From Janthinobacterium silvisoli (GTDB taxonomy: Bacteria; Pseudomonadota; Gammaproteobacteria; Burkholderiales; Burkholderiaceae_D): a DNA stretch of 64,000 bases. A program made the position numbers and the translations under genes. The stretch lies in NCBI RefSeq assembly GCF_014200725.1, contig NZ_JACHCL010000001.1, forward strand, positions 2,108,001 to 2,172,000, written 5' to 3'. Shown piece after piece: positions 9,401 to 17,857 of the stretch. The notes under the pieces were generated by a model. The model was not told the origin of the DNA, ran no database searches, and saw only the letters and a list, made by a program, of their open reading frames with translations. The first letter of the stretch is position 1; each line of letters opens with the position of its first letter.

Positions 9401-9845
9401 CGCCAGCTGGCTGCCCGAACGCGATGCGCCGCCGCCCGTGCGCAGCCGCAGCGTGCCCGCTTTCAAGACCACCTTGGCTGGCGATCCGCTGGTGATCGAC
9501 TTGTCCATCCTGGCCAAGCTGCTGGGCTACAACCCGCAAAAGGTACGCAAGTTTGCCTTCAAGTTCTTGCAGACCACGCAAGACGGCTTTGCCGAAATCG
9601 ATGCGGCGCTGGCGCGCGGGGACGTCAACCAGGTGCGCGAACTGGGCCACCGCATCAAGTCGTCGGCGCGCACCGTGGGCGCCCTGGGCCTGGCCGAGCT
9701 GTGCCACAGCCTGGAAGTGCTGGTGCCAGGCGAACCGGTTGACGAAGCGGAACGGGCCGGGCGCATCGTGGCCCGCTTATGGCCCTTGCTGGACCAGATT
9801 ACCGAACAGATCATGAACAACACCAGCTTTGCAAATGAGGATTGA
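6438..9845 (+). CDS. Hybrid sensor histidine kinase with four PAS domains, receiver and HPt
   Basis: 1135 residues from a TTG at 6438, chosen because AAAGGGAAG lies just upstream; a GTG at 6390 lacks a ribosome site. Order: signal-like segment (26-42, 'AMAQA' end), membrane helix (about 52-71), PAS domains near 95-210, 215-330, 330-450 and 455-580, coiled coil, HisKA with phospho-acceptor H622 in 'SHEIRTP', HATPase, receiver with D925, and a C-terminal HPt with H1071 in 'GHRIKSSARTVGA'. All elements of a full phosphorelay (His-Asp-His) are in one chain. The next step is probably the receiver-only protein encoded immediately downstream. The PAS domains sense an unknown signal, possibly redox state or a ligand. 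Confidence 0.93.
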   Translation: MSYRSHTRISALRPARLAVYRHARTMLATGMVLPLPAMAQAATPEVSQGQPWPYVAMAASALAVIACWQAWRQRSATPKTPVQQQAVQALHGAAMASWTWQRKNDGLVMSSLYQDILGDKNARLEQPLKDWLSQVHRDDRARMSQVFRQHVDGKAPGPVSYEFRLRHSDGQWRWLLARGSVLSRASDGTATQAGGIICDISERKADEQWRMRCLLEAAPEAMLVADIDGRVHYANQIGARCFGYPLSELVGLSLEQLVPESAGSRTVGDPQGRHSLPGRVMMARRRDGSQFPAKVSLSPLRMAGHLYSIVSLRDMTQRQRAEEALHASSERYRLIVQTAAEGIWMTDAKGKTTFVNPKMAHMLGYTVQDMLGRPLLDFMDRDSQLLMQRRLASHGQKASQPDQVDFRFFRKDHSSLWGLVSSTSIQSETGEPGGTLAMITDITERRQASIALSNSSQRMASVFGAVTNGLVVQDSNGLILESNAAAERMLAASLGSHHSHSLWRAIREDGSSFDQRSHPVHITLSTGQAMRDVLMGVQQSDGSLSWLSVNTEAIRDEYGKVSMVVASLTDITYHKRSESALRELNEHLEERVAQRTEQLDQAKQVAEEASQAKGQFLANMSHEIRTPMNGVIGMAYLALKTELEPRQRDYLEKIRFAGEHLLGIIDDILDISKIEAGKLEIERVNFSFDHVLQTLSTVVAPRAAGKNLELVFEIDPQLPAVLVGDPLRLGQVLINYTNNAIKFSEQGSITVKVHKVVSDARNCLVRFEVCDHGIGLSQNEMSKLFQSFQQADTSTTREYGGTGLGLAICKQLAQLMGGDVGVDSQPGAGSTFWFTAHLGISDQTAPAMLDNMVQTAAAMRASADAALVMSTLKHARILLVEDNPFNQQVALELLEEAGASVCLANNGVEALDLLRQTQFDCVLMDVQMPLMDGLEATRHIRADPQLAKLRVLAMTATATSEDRVRCLEAGMDDFISKPIQPAMMYQTIASWLPERDAPPPVRSRSVPAFKTTLAGDPLVIDLSILAKLLGYNPQKVRKFAFKFLQTTQDGFAEIDAALARGDVNQVRELGHRIKSSARTVGALGLAELCHSLEVLVPGEPVDEAERAGRIVARLWPLLDQITEQIMNNTSFANED

Positions 9846-9882
9846 TGATGCATGCAAGGCCGCACAGCACACTGAAAGACTG

Positions 9883-10338
9883 ATGATAATGAACATACTC
9901 TCCCCCCAAGCGAGCAATGCCGGCCTGGCGCCGCTGCGCGTGCTGCTGCTCGACGATGACGTTTTCATGCTCGACGTGCTCAGCGACATGCTGGAACACC
10001 TGGGCGAATTCGACATCCGCTGCGAATCGCACAGCGAACTGGCGCTGGCCAGCTTGCGCGAGCATCAACCTGACCTGCTCATTTGCGACCTGTCCATGCC
10101 CGACGTCGATGGCATCGAATTTTTGCGCATGGCGGCCGAAAGCGGCTTCCAGGGTGGCGTGGTTTTATTGTCGGGTTTGCACTCTGCCGTGCGCCTGGCC
10201 GCCGAACGCCTGGCCGTGGCCAATGGCCTGCATATATTAGGCACCTTCCGCAAGCCGCTGGAAAGTGCGGAATTGTTGCAGATGGTCAGCTTGCAGCGCC
10301 AGCATTCTGCCCGCCTGGCGGGCCGGACGGGCGCATGA
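9883..10338 (+). CDS. Receiver-only response regulator
   Basis: About 151 residues forming a single CheY-like receiver: acidic pocket 'LLLDDDVFM', phospho-acceptor D69 in 'LICDLSMPDVDG', and the conserved Lys in 'GTFRKPLES'. There is no output domain. It follows the hybrid kinase after 37 bases and probably takes phosphate from its HPt domain. Output could be by protein-protein contact. Two in-frame ATGs (9883 and 9889) are possible, neither with a strong ribosome site; an upstream frame overlapping the kinase end is unlikely to be the start. Confidence 0.85.
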   Translation: MIMNILSPQASNAGLAPLRVLLLDDDVFMLDVLSDMLEHLGEFDIRCESHSELALASLREHQPDLLICDLSMPDVDGIEFLRMAAESGFQGGVVLLSGLHSAVRLAAERLAVANGLHILGTFRKPLESAELLQMVSLQRQHSARLAGRTGA

Positions 10339-10615
10339 TGGCAAGCGCCAGAGCCAGCATCCATGCGGCTTTGGCGCCTTCTGTCGAGGCGGCAACAGAA
10401 TCTATCTCAAGTTTTTCTGCAATAATCTCCACGCTTTGAAAAAATGGGTTATTATTTCAGCCATCCCCGCCTGCATACCTCTGGTCGCACCTTCCAATAA
10501 TATTGAATTCGTGCCCATTGCCCCCATCTGCTAGCTGTACTCCAGGAAGCATGGATGGCAAACCAGCGTATGGTTGTTCCAGGCATTATTGACCCCACCC
10601 TCATTTGAGGAAAAT

Positions 10616-10942
10616 ATGAGCGAAAATATCAAACACATTAGCGATGCATCTTTCGATGCAGACGTCCTGAACTCCGAATTGCCTGTCCTGGTTGATTTCT
10701 GGGCAGAGTGGTGCGGTCCATGCAAGGCCATCGCGCCTATCCTGGAAGAAGTCGCCAAGGAATACGCCGGCCGCATCCAGATCGCCAAGATGGACGTAGA
10801 CGCGAACCAGGCAGTACCTGCCAAGTTCGGCATCCGTGGCATTCCGACCTTGATCCTGTTCAAAAACGGTGCTGCAGCTGCTCAAAAAGTAGGCGCCATG
10901 GCCAAAGGCCAGTTGACCGCTTTCGTCGACAGCAACATTTAA
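10616..10942 (+). CDS. trxA: Thioredoxin 1
   Basis: 108 residues with the thioredoxin fold and the redox-active '[13 protein letters not shown]' (WCGPC) motif, plus the cis-proline loop '[11 protein letters not shown]'. This is the general cytosolic disulfide reductase, reduced by thioredoxin reductase and serving ribonucleotide reductase, methionine sulfoxide reductase (an msrA is in this window at 56.3-56.8 kb) and others. The ATG at 10616 has TGAGGA 5-9 bases upstream; an earlier in-frame start would add an unconserved tail. It sits just upstream of rho, a common arrangement in proteobacteria. Confidence 0.97.
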   Translation: MSENIKHISDASFDADVLNSELPVLVDFWAEWCGPCKAIAPILEEVAKEYAGRIQIAKMDVDANQAVPAKFGIRGIPTLILFKNGAAAAQKVGAMAKGQLTAFVDSNI

Positions 10943-10955
10943 TGTATGATAGGCA

Positions 10956-10973
10956 GCGCTGCGCCCGCAGCGC
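10956..10973 (+). other. GC-rich hairpin after trxA
   Basis: GCGCTGCG and CGCAGCGC form a perfect 8-bp stem with a two-base centre, 13 bases after the trxA stop. No T-run follows, so it is a poor intrinsic terminator. It may protect the trxA mRNA 3' end or be part of the rho leader. Confidence 0.4.
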
Positions 10974-11096
10974 CGCCTGATTGGATACACCGGGAAGCGG
11001 CCAGACACCATTCGTGCCACCCCTTCCCTGATAATTAAGCTAGCCACGCAGTTCCCTCCCCTACCTTTACATCCCGTCTCGGGACACTCAAGACAT

Positions 11097-12359
11097 ATGC
11101 ATTTATCTGAACTAAAGGCCTTACACGTATCCGCCCTGCTTGAAATGGCGATCGGTCTTGACATTGACAACGCAGCCCGCTTGCGCAAACAGGAGCTGAT
11201 GTTCGCTATCCTGAAAAAACGCGCCAAGTCCGGCGAACAGATTTTTGGCGATGGCGCCCTGGAAGTGCTGCCTGACGGCTTCGGCTTCCTGCGCTCGCCC
11301 GACGCCAGCTACATGGCGTCCACCGACGACATTTACATCTCCCCTTCGCAAATCCGCCGCTTCAATCTGCACACCGGCGATTCGATCGAAGGCGAGGTAC
11401 GGACCCCGAAAGATGGCGAACGCTATTTCGCTCTGGTCAAAGTAGACAAGGTCAACGGCGAATCGCCGGAAGCCTCGAAGCACCGCATCCTGTTTGAAAA
11501 CCTGACGCCGCTGCACCCGAACGAGCCGCTGCGCCTGGAACGTGAAATGAATGGCCAGGAAAACATTACCGGCCGTATCATCGACCTGATCGCCCCGATC
11601 GGCAAAGGCCAGCGCGGCCTGCTGGTGGCGTCGCCGAAATCGGGTAAATCCGTGATTCTGCAGCACATCGCGCATGCGATCACCGCGAATCACCCCGACA
11701 TCACCCTGATCGTGCTGCTGATCGACGAACGTCCGGAAGAAGTTACCGAGATGCAACGCTCGGTACGCGGCGAAGTGGTCGCCTCGACCTTCGACGAGCC
11801 AGCCACGCGCCACGTGCAAGTGGCTGAAATGGTGTTGGAAAAAGCCAAGCGCCTGGTCGAAATGAAAAAAGACGTGGTCATCCTGCTGGACTCGATCACC
11901 CGCCTGGCGCGCGCCTACAATACCGTAATCCCTGCCTCGGGCAAGGTGCTGACCGGTGGTGTCGATGCGAACGCGCTGCAACGTCCAAAACGCTTCTTCG
12001 GCGCCGCGCGCAATATCGAAGAAGGCGGCTCGCTGACCATCATCGCCACCGCGCTGATCGAAACCGGTTCGCGCATGGATGACGTGATCTTTGAAGAATT
12101 CAAGGGTACCGGCAACATGGAAGTGCATCTGGAACGCCGCCTGGCTGAAAAACGCGTCTACCCGGCCATCAACCTGAACAAATCGGGTACCCGCCGCGAA
12201 GAATTGCTGATCAAGCCGAACGAACTGCAAAAAATCTGGATCCTGCGCAAGTTGCTGTACTCGATGGACGAGATCGAGGCGATGGAGTTCATTCTCGACA
12301 AGATGAAAGCCACGAAAAACAACGCTGAGTTTTTCGACATGATGCGCCGCGGTGGCTGA
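11097..12359 (+). CDS. rho: Transcription termination factor Rho
   Basis: 420 residues, matching E. coli Rho (419). The N-terminal helical part and RNA-binding cold-shock-like domain ('[18 protein letters not shown]', '[15 protein letters not shown]') precede the RecA-type ATPase with Walker A '[11 protein letters not shown]', Walker B '[17 protein letters not shown]' and the Q/R-loop regions. Rho is a hexameric RNA helicase that ends unprotected transcripts. The 155-base leader contains a C-rich, G-poor stretch, the kind of sequence Rho itself binds, so autoregulation as in E. coli is plausible. A strong terminator follows, preceded by a REP-like palindrome. Confidence 0.98.
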   Translation: MHLSELKALHVSALLEMAIGLDIDNAARLRKQELMFAILKKRAKSGEQIFGDGALEVLPDGFGFLRSPDASYMASTDDIYISPSQIRRFNLHTGDSIEGEVRTPKDGERYFALVKVDKVNGESPEASKHRILFENLTPLHPNEPLRLEREMNGQENITGRIIDLIAPIGKGQRGLLVASPKSGKSVILQHIAHAITANHPDITLIVLLIDERPEEVTEMQRSVRGEVVASTFDEPATRHVQVAEMVLEKAKRLVEMKKDVVILLDSITRLARAYNTVIPASGKVLTGGVDANALQRPKRFFGAARNIEEGGSLTIIATALIETGSRMDDVIFEEFKGTGNMEVHLERRLAEKRVYPAINLNKSGTRREELLIKPNELQKIWILRKLLYSMDEIEAMEFILDKMKATKNNAEFFDMMRRGG

Positions 12360-12364
12360 TTTTT

Positions 12365-12391
12365 GGGGTCAGACCCGACGGGTCTGACCCC
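12365..12391. repeat. REP-like palindrome, copy 1
   Basis: Arms GGGGTCAGACCC and GGGTCTGACCCC flank the spacer GAC. It starts five bases after the rho stop codon. An element with identical arms and spacer GGC lies at 48334-48360, also just after a gene end. The two copies are 36 kb apart, which points to a dispersed intergenic palindrome (REP class). Confidence 0.8.
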
Positions 12392-12414
12392 AGCCCTCCG
12401 TTGATCATCACGCG

Positions 12415-12441
12415 AAAGCCGCTCACTGAGCGGCTTTTTTA
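12415..12441 (+). terminator. Rho-independent terminator of rho
   Basis: AAAGCCGCTC and GAGCGGCTTT pair as a 10-bp stem around ACT and run into a T-tract. It lies 55 bases after the rho stop. Confidence 0.85.
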
Positions 12442-12470
12442 TTGCCGCGGGCGTGAAAGCGCTATATAAT
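12442..12470 (+). promoter_or_regulatory. Sigma-70-type promoter of rpmE2
   Basis: TTGCCG (12442-12447), 17 bases, then TATAAT (12465-12470). It lies about 100 bases before the L31 start and directly after the rho terminator, so rpmE2 is probably transcribed separately from rho. Confidence 0.55.
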
Positions 12471-12573
12471 CTGCGGTTGCATTATTTTAAACCCTGGCAA
12501 GTGATCGGCAATCGGGTCAAGAAGCAAGACGACCGACGAAGTGCTGTTTGGCTACCAAACTAGAGAGAATCCC

Positions 12574-12843
12574 ATGAAAGCCGATACCCATCCAGATTAC
12601 CGCGAAGTTGTTTTCCACGACCTGTCGTGCGATTTCAAATTCGTTACCCGTTCGACCATCCAAACCCGCGAAACGATCAACCACGAAGGTAAAGACTACC
12701 CACTGGTGAAGATCGAGGTTTCGGCTGAATCGCACCCTTTCTACACGGGCAAACACAAAATCGTCGATACCGCTGGTCGCGTCGAGAAGTTCCGTCAGAA
12801 ATTCGGTTCCGTCGGTTCGAAAACCGCAGTCGCAGCAGGCTAA
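12574..12843 (+). CDS. rpmE2: 50S ribosomal protein L31, type B (zinc-free)
   Basis: 89 residues. It opens '[23 protein letters not shown]' in the manner of L31 and continues '[16 protein letters not shown]'-like and '[11 protein letters not shown]'. Only one cysteine remains where the zinc-binding paralogue has a CxxC pair, which defines the type B (C-minus) form. In many bacteria this paralogue replaces the zinc form under zinc limitation under Zur control; no clear Zur box was identified here. The ATG at 12574 is preceded by AGAGAG. Two hairpin terminators follow. Confidence 0.93.
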   Translation: MKADTHPDYREVVFHDLSCDFKFVTRSTIQTRETINHEGKDYPLVKIEVSAESHPFYTGKHKIVDTAGRVEKFRQKFGSVGSKTAVAAG

Positions 12844-12912
12844 TTTTTGCCGCCTTGCGGCAAAAAGGCAGCTTCGGCTACCAGGAAAAAGGCAGCTTCG
12901 GCTGCCTTTTTT
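12844..12912 (+). terminator. Tandem hairpin terminators after rpmE2
   Basis: The first hairpin has 10-bp arms TTTTTGCCGC and GCGGCAAAAA (12844-12866). The second is AAAAAGGCAGC-TTCG-GCTGCC followed by six T (12886-12912). Part of the second (AAAAAGGCAGCTTCGGCT) is duplicated at 12862-12879, so this looks like a tandem duplication of a terminator arm. Confidence 0.8.
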
Positions 12913-13029
12913 GCCTTTGGCACTGATATGCACTCCCCCGCGCTTTCCCCTGTACTTTCCCTTATACTGCCGCTTACCCCGACGCAAGTTGGAATGCGTC
13001 TTACTATTTTTTACTGATACCAATTCCCG

Positions 13030-14754
13030 ATGAAGCCAGTCCGCCTTCCCGCTGCTGCCACACTCGCGCTGCCACGATGGGCCTTGTTTGCGCTTGGCCT
13101 GCTGTACATCCTGCCCGGCCTGATCGGCCGCGAACCGTGGAAGAACGATGACGCCGCCAGTTTCGGCATCATGTGGACCATGGCGCACGGCGGCCTCAAT
13201 GACTGGCTATGGCCGAATATCGCCGGCATGTCCATGCCCGAAGAAGGCCCGCTGGCCTTCTGGCTCGGCGCTATCTTCCTGAAAATATTCAGCTGGCTCG
13301 ATGGCGAAGTGTTTGGCGCGCGCATGTCCACCATCGGCATCTTCGCCATCGGCACCCTGTCTGTCTGGTACACGGCCTTCAACCTGGGCCGCCGCAGCGA
13401 TGCCCAGCCACTGCGCCTGGCCTTTGGCGGCCAGCCTGAACCGAATGACTTTGGCCGCACCCTGGCCGACGCCGCCGTGCTGATTTACCTCGGTTGCCTG
13501 GGCTTGCTGCAACACAGCCACGACATCACCGCCGAAGCGCTATATGTATCGCTGCTGGCCTACCTGCTGTACCGCGCCGTACGCTACGTGGAACTGGCGT
13601 CGCTGCGCAATGCCGCCCTGCTGGGCCTGGCGCTGGGCGGCTTGACCCTCACGCGTGGCTGGGTCACGCCGGTGGCGCTTACCATCGCCCTGTTCCTGTG
13701 TACCTTATTCCTGCGCCTGCCCTTGCTGCGCACCTTGCGCCACCTGGCGCTGGCAGTACTGATTGCCGCCGCGCTCACCTTGCTCTGGCTGCTGCCGGGC
13801 GAACTGGTGCAGCCATATGGCCATTCGCCCCTGCACGCCTGGATGGAATGGAATTTTCGCCAGATCAGCCTGCCAAGCCTGAAAAGCCTGCAATTCTTCT
13901 TCCGCGTCGGCATCTGGTTCTTCTGGCCAGCCTGGCCCTTCGCCGTGTGGGCCGTGTATGCCTGGCGCCGCCAGCACCACGTGCTGCATGTCGTGGTACC
14001 GCTGACCTTTGTTGCGATGCTGGCCATCTTGTCCTTGTGCCACCCCGACCCCGACCAGAGCCAGCTGCTCCCATTGCTGCCGCCGCTGGCCGTCATGGCC
14101 GCCTTCGGCCTGTTGACCATGAAACGCGGCGCCATCAACGCCATCGACTGGTTCTCCGTGATGGTGCTGACCATCTGCGCCGCCGCACTGTGGCTATTCT
14201 GGTTTGCCATCCTGACAGGCTGGCCGCCAAAACTGGCCCATAATGCCTTGAAGCTGGTGCCCGGCTTCAAACCCGAACTGGACCTGATCGGCTTCTTCGT
14301 TGCCGCTGCCGCCACCGCAGGCTGGGTAGCCCTTGTGCACTGGCGCATTTCGCGCCAGCCAGCCGTGCTGTGGCGCGCCGTGGTGCTGTCGTCGGGCGGC
14401 CTGATCCTGATCTGGGTGCTGATGATGACGCTGTTCTTGCAGGAACTTAATTACAGCAAGAGCTACGCCGGTGTCGCGCATCAGATTTCCGTCTCCCTGC
14501 CGCCTGGCAATGCCTGCATCAATACCAATGTCGGCGCCGCACAACGGGCTTCGTTCGCCTACTATGGCCGCCTGCCCTTTGCCAGCGTGGGCCAGAAGGA
14601 TTGCGACTTGCTGTTGCTGCAAGACAGCGTCAAGCTGCACGACAAGCAGGAACGCTTGCCTGATCACAATGGCGCAGAGTGGACGAAACTGTGGGAAGGC
14701 AGGCGCATTACGGATGATAGTGAGCGCTTCCGCCTTTACCAGCGAATCAAGTAA
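13030..14754 (+). CDS. GT-C-type membrane glycosyltransferase (ArnT/PMT-like)
   Basis: 574 residues with about 12 predicted membrane helices and a soluble C-terminal end of about 100 residues. The first extracytoplasmic loop carries acidic residues in 'GREPWKNDDAASFG', and a later loop reads 'MPEEGPLAFWLGA'. This is the pattern of ArnT and protein mannosyltransferase relatives, which move sugars from polyprenyl-phosphate donors to lipid A or proteins in the periplasm. The acceptor is unknown. It stands alone between the rpmE2 and PEP-CTERM genes with its own terminator, so it is probably monocistronic. No clear ribosome site precedes the ATG. Confidence 0.8.
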   Translation: MKPVRLPAAATLALPRWALFALGLLYILPGLIGREPWKNDDAASFGIMWTMAHGGLNDWLWPNIAGMSMPEEGPLAFWLGAIFLKIFSWLDGEVFGARMSTIGIFAIGTLSVWYTAFNLGRRSDAQPLRLAFGGQPEPNDFGRTLADAAVLIYLGCLGLLQHSHDITAEALYVSLLAYLLYRAVRYVELASLRNAALLGLALGGLTLTRGWVTPVALTIALFLCTLFLRLPLLRTLRHLALAVLIAAALTLLWLLPGELVQPYGHSPLHAWMEWNFRQISLPSLKSLQFFFRVGIWFFWPAWPFAVWAVYAWRRQHHVLHVVVPLTFVAMLAILSLCHPDPDQSQLLPLLPPLAVMAAFGLLTMKRGAINAIDWFSVMVLTICAAALWLFWFAILTGWPPKLAHNALKLVPGFKPELDLIGFFVAAAATAGWVALVHWRISRQPAVLWRAVVLSSGGLILIWVLMMTLFLQELNYSKSYAGVAHQISVSLPPGNACINTNVGAAQRASFAYYGRLPFASVGQKDCDLLLLQDSVKLHDKQERLPDHNGAEWTKLWEGRRITDDSERFRLYQRIK

Positions 14755-14768
14755 TATTTCTACACAGA

Positions 14769-14793
14769 AAAACCGGGGCAACCCGGTTTTTTT
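14769..14793 (+). terminator. Intrinsic terminator of the glycosyltransferase gene
   Basis: AAAACCGGG-GCAA-CCCGGTTTT stem followed by further T, 14 bases after the stop codon. Confidence 0.85.
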
Positions 14794-14858
14794 ACGTCCA
14801 GAATAATATTATCAAAAAACAATGTACAATTGCCAAAAGAAATGTTTTGTTATATTTA

Positions 14859-14887
14859 TTGAATGAAACTTGTTTTTTATATATAAT
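14859..14887 (+). promoter_or_regulatory. Strong-looking promoter of the PEP-CTERM gene
   Basis: TTGAAT, 17 bases, TATAAT, within a notably AT-rich stretch (14805-14890) that may serve as an upstream element. It lies about 70 bases before the start codon. Confidence 0.7.
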
Positions 14888-14955
14888 GCGTTTCTGCGTG
14901 ATGGCGGTCGTTCTGCTTTCCCGCCCATCCCACTACTCTTTATCCTGAGAAACCC

Positions 14956-15954
14956 ATGAAATCGTTTGCCGCACGCGTCTTGCCCGCCATCAGCGCCTCC
15001 CTGCTTGCCCTGTCCTTCGCCACCCCGGCCCAAGCCGCCGTGACGATGATCGACCTCGGCGCGGCCCAAGGCTATTCCGCCTTTATCTTCGGCAATGTCG
15101 GCAGCAGCACGGCCACCGGTTTCCATGATGTAGAAGGCCGTTTGGCCGTCGGCGGCGACGCCTGGCTCAGCGGTTTCTCGGTCGGACAAAAAAGCAAAGC
15201 TGGTTCCAGCGCCCCGAGCATCGTCACCGGCGGCAGCCTGAATATCGAATCGGGCGCCATCTACAATGGCGGCAGCTTGGGCAAGGCCGTGTATGGCGTC
15301 AACGACGCCAACGCCAAGCTCAGCAGCAAACAATGGTTTGAGCCAGGCACTTTCAGCAAGGGCAATGCCTCCACCCTGGACTTTGGCGCTGCCAAGCAAC
15401 AACTGACGGCCTTGTCGAACGATGTGTCCAAGCTGAAACCGACGGGCACCGTCGTGTTTGAAAACAGCGGCTACACCCTGCGCGGCGACATCAATGCCGA
15501 CGTGAACATTTTCAATATCGATTCGGCTTCGCTGCAAAACCTGACCCTGGACCTGTCGTCGATCAAGAGCACGGCCCACATCATCATCAATGACAGCGCC
15601 ACCACGATCAACCTGTCGGGCGGCTACAGCAGCTTCAGCGGTTTCGCCGACCGCACCCTGTTCAATTTCGCCAACGCCACCAGCACCAGCCTGACCACGT
15701 ATGCATGGGGCAGTATCCTGGCGCCAAACAGCGATTTCTCGGGTACCGGCCACCTGGAAGGCACGCTGGTCGCCAACTCCGTCAGCGCAAAAAACGCCTG
15801 GGGTTCACAAGTGGAAATCGGCGCCACCGGCTTTACTGCTGCCAACATCTCGGCCGTACCGGAACCAGGCACCTACGCCATGCTGCTGGCCGGCCTGGGC
15901 GTCTTGTTCCTGCGCCGCCGCAAACCGGCAAGCACGATGCTGCAAGCCGCTTAA
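14956..15954 (+). CDS. Choice-of-anchor A family secreted protein with PEP-CTERM sorting signal
   Basis: 332 residues. A Sec signal peptide (cleavage near 'AQAAVT', residue 27) is followed by the choice-of-anchor A beta domain ('YSAFIFGNVGSSTATGFHDVEGRLAVGGD'). The C-terminus is a textbook PEP-CTERM signal: 'VPEPGTYAMLLAGLG', a hydrophobic helix, then RRRK. Such proteins are exported and sorted by exosortase (EpsH/XrtA type), often together with exopolysaccharide or biofilm production. No exosortase gene is in this window. The 5' region has a near-consensus promoter, so expression may be high. An identical fold domain can be sorted by other anchors, hence the family name. Confidence 0.9.
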   Translation: MKSFAARVLPAISASLLALSFATPAQAAVTMIDLGAAQGYSAFIFGNVGSSTATGFHDVEGRLAVGGDAWLSGFSVGQKSKAGSSAPSIVTGGSLNIESGAIYNGGSLGKAVYGVNDANAKLSSKQWFEPGTFSKGNASTLDFGAAKQQLTALSNDVSKLKPTGTVVFENSGYTLRGDINADVNIFNIDSASLQNLTLDLSSIKSTAHIIINDSATTINLSGGYSSFSGFADRTLFNFANATSTSLTTYAWGSILAPNSDFSGTGHLEGTLVANSVSAKNAWGSQVEIGATGFTAANISAVPEPGTYAMLLAGLGVLFLRRRKPASTMLQAA

Positions 15955-15966
15955 GTCTCCCTCCAT

Positions 15967-16010
15967 AAAAAAACACCGGGCCAGCCTACGCTGCCCCGGT
16001 GTTTTTTTAT
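15967..16010. terminator. Bidirectional terminator
   Basis: AAACACCGGG (15971-15980) pairs with CCCGGTGTTT (15995-16004), flanked by A-run and T-run. It serves both the PEP-CTERM gene and the convergent acyl-CoA synthetase gene. Confidence 0.85.
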
Positions 16011-16018
16011 GTTGAATC

Positions 16019-17698
16019 TTATTGCGCGGCTAGTCCCAGATCCGTGGCCACCTGTTTGCGCAGCAGGTATTTCTGGATCTTACCCGTCACCGTCATCGGG
16101 AATTCCTCGACGAAACGCACGTAGCGGGGAATCTTGTAATGGGCGATCTGGCCCTGGCAGAATTCCCGCACTTCTTCCTGCGTAGCCTGCGTACCGGGAC
16201 GCAAGATAATGCAGGCGCACAGTTCCTCGCCATACTTGGCGTCCGGCACGCCCACGCACTGCACGTCCAGCACCTTAGGATGGCGGTATAAAAATTCCTC
16301 CACTTCGCGCGGATAAATGTTTTCGCCGCCGCGGATGACCATATCCTTAGAGCGACCCACGATGCTGCAAAAACCGTTGTCATCGATCACGGCCAGGTCG
16401 CCCGTGTGCATCCAGCGGGCTGCATCGATGGCTTCGGCCGTCTTTTCGGGATCGCCCCAATAGCCCTGCATCACGGAATAGCCGCGCGTCAGCAGTTCTC
16501 CCTTTTCACCGCGCGGCACGATACGCCCTTCCACATCGATGATCTTTACTTCCAGGTGCGGATGGACGCGGCCGATCGAAGCCACGCGCATTTCGCGCGG
16601 GTCATCGATGGAAGTCTGGAAACTGACGGGTGACGTTTCCGTCATGCCATAGGCGATCGTGATTTCCTCCATGTGCATCAATTCGATCACCCGCGTCATG
16701 ACTTCCATCGGGCACGGCGAACCGGCCATGATGCCGGTGCGCAAGCTCGACAGATCGTAGTGCTGGAAATCGGGATGGTCGAGGATGGCGATGAACATGG
16801 TCGGCACGCCATGCAAGCCCGTGCAGCGCTCGGCCTGCACCGTTTCGAGCACGGCTTTGGGATCGAAGCCTTCGCCCGGATACACCATGGCCGCGCCATG
16901 CGTGACGCAAGCCAGGTTACCCAGCACCATGCCGAAGCAGTGGTATAGCGGTACGGGGATGCATAGCCGGTCTTGCTGCGTCAACCGCATGGCCTCGCCG
17001 ATAAAAAAGCCGTTGTTCAGGATATTGTGGTGCGTCAAGGTAGCGCCCTTGGGCGCGCCGGTGGTGCCGGAAGTGAACTGAATGTTGACGGCGTCGTCAA
17101 ACTGCACGCCGGCGCTGACCTCTTCCAGGTGAGCCAAGTCGGCGCTGGTAATGCCTTCTAGCAAATTATCAAAGTTGTGCATGCCCGGCGTGGCCGCCGC
17201 CCCCAGGCGGATAATATGGCGCAACTGCGGCAAACGCGTCGATTGCAGGGCGCCGGCGCGGCTGCTGGCGATTTCCGGCACGACATCTTGCACGATGACC
17301 AGGTAATCGCTGAACTTGAAGCTGGGCGACAAAATCAGGGCGCTACACTGCACCTTGTCGAGCACATATTCGAGTTCCGAGCGGCGGTAAGCGGGGTTGA
17401 TATTGACCATGATCAAGCCGGCCTTGGCCGTGGCAAACTGGGTCAGCACCCATTCGGCACAATTTTGCGACCAGATGCCGACACGCTCACCAGGCTGCAA
17501 GCCCAGCTTCAGCAAGCCAGCCGCCAGGCGGTGTACGCGCTGCTGAAATTCGCTGTAAGTCCAGCGTATATTCTGATGCGCGACGACCAGGGCGTCATGC
17601 TGGCCGTGGCGGGCGGCGACGCCATCCAGATAAGCGCCGATGGTCTCGCCGATCAAGGGCGTCTCGTGGGCGCCGTGTACATAACTCAGTGCTTGCAT
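16019..17698 (-). CDS. Fatty-acyl-CoA synthetase (AMP-forming, ACSF2-like)
   Basis: 559 residues of the ANL superfamily. The P-loop-like motif '[16 protein letters not shown]' (about 210-225), '[12 protein letters not shown]', '[14 protein letters not shown]' and '[23 protein letters not shown]' are all present, and the catalytic Lys lies in '[12 protein letters not shown]'. It activates a carboxylic acid with ATP and CoA. Closest in style to medium/long-chain acyl-CoA ligases used in beta-oxidation. The ATG at 17698 has CTGGAG upstream. The gene stands alone, so substrate length cannot be deduced from context. Confidence 0.92.
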   Translation of the reverse strand: MQALSYVHGAHETPLIGETIGAYLDGVAARHGQHDALVVAHQNIRWTYSEFQQRVHRLAAGLLKLGLQPGERVGIWSQNCAEWVLTQFATAKAGLIMVNINPAYRRSELEYVLDKVQCSALILSPSFKFSDYLVIVQDVVPEIASSRAGALQSTRLPQLRHIIRLGAAATPGMHNFDNLLEGITSADLAHLEEVSAGVQFDDAVNIQFTSGTTGAPKGATLTHHNILNNGFFIGEAMRLTQQDRLCIPVPLYHCFGMVLGNLACVTHGAAMVYPGEGFDPKAVLETVQAERCTGLHGVPTMFIAILDHPDFQHYDLSSLRTGIMAGSPCPMEVMTRVIELMHMEEITIAYGMTETSPVSFQTSIDDPREMRVASIGRVHPHLEVKIIDVEGRIVPRGEKGELLTRGYSVMQGYWGDPEKTAEAIDAARWMHTGDLAVIDDNGFCSIVGRSKDMVIRGGENIYPREVEEFLYRHPKVLDVQCVGVPDAKYGEELCACIILRPGTQATQEEVREFCQGQIAHYKIPRYVRFVEEFPMTVTGKIQKYLLRKQVATDLGLAAQ

Positions 17699-17857
17699 GC
17701 TGTCTCCAGGTGATGGCGCTGTGCGCTCTTGTATGGCTGATCGACAATGGATCGATTACAAAAATTATAGCCGCATCCGCTCCCACACTGGGGCGCCTTG
17801 CTGTAATGTGCAGTCCGGCGCCACGATATCCATGGCTACTTACGGCACAACATCAAC

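Noticed and set aside
7368-9707. A 779-residue frame antisense to the hybrid kinase, and a 688-residue frame opposite maeB
   Set aside because: Same artefact: biased composition and no family features, with full-length genes on the other strand.
17699-17857. Possible LexA box before polB
   Set aside because: Looked for CTG-N10-CAG-type sites. The nearest partial matches have wrong spacing.
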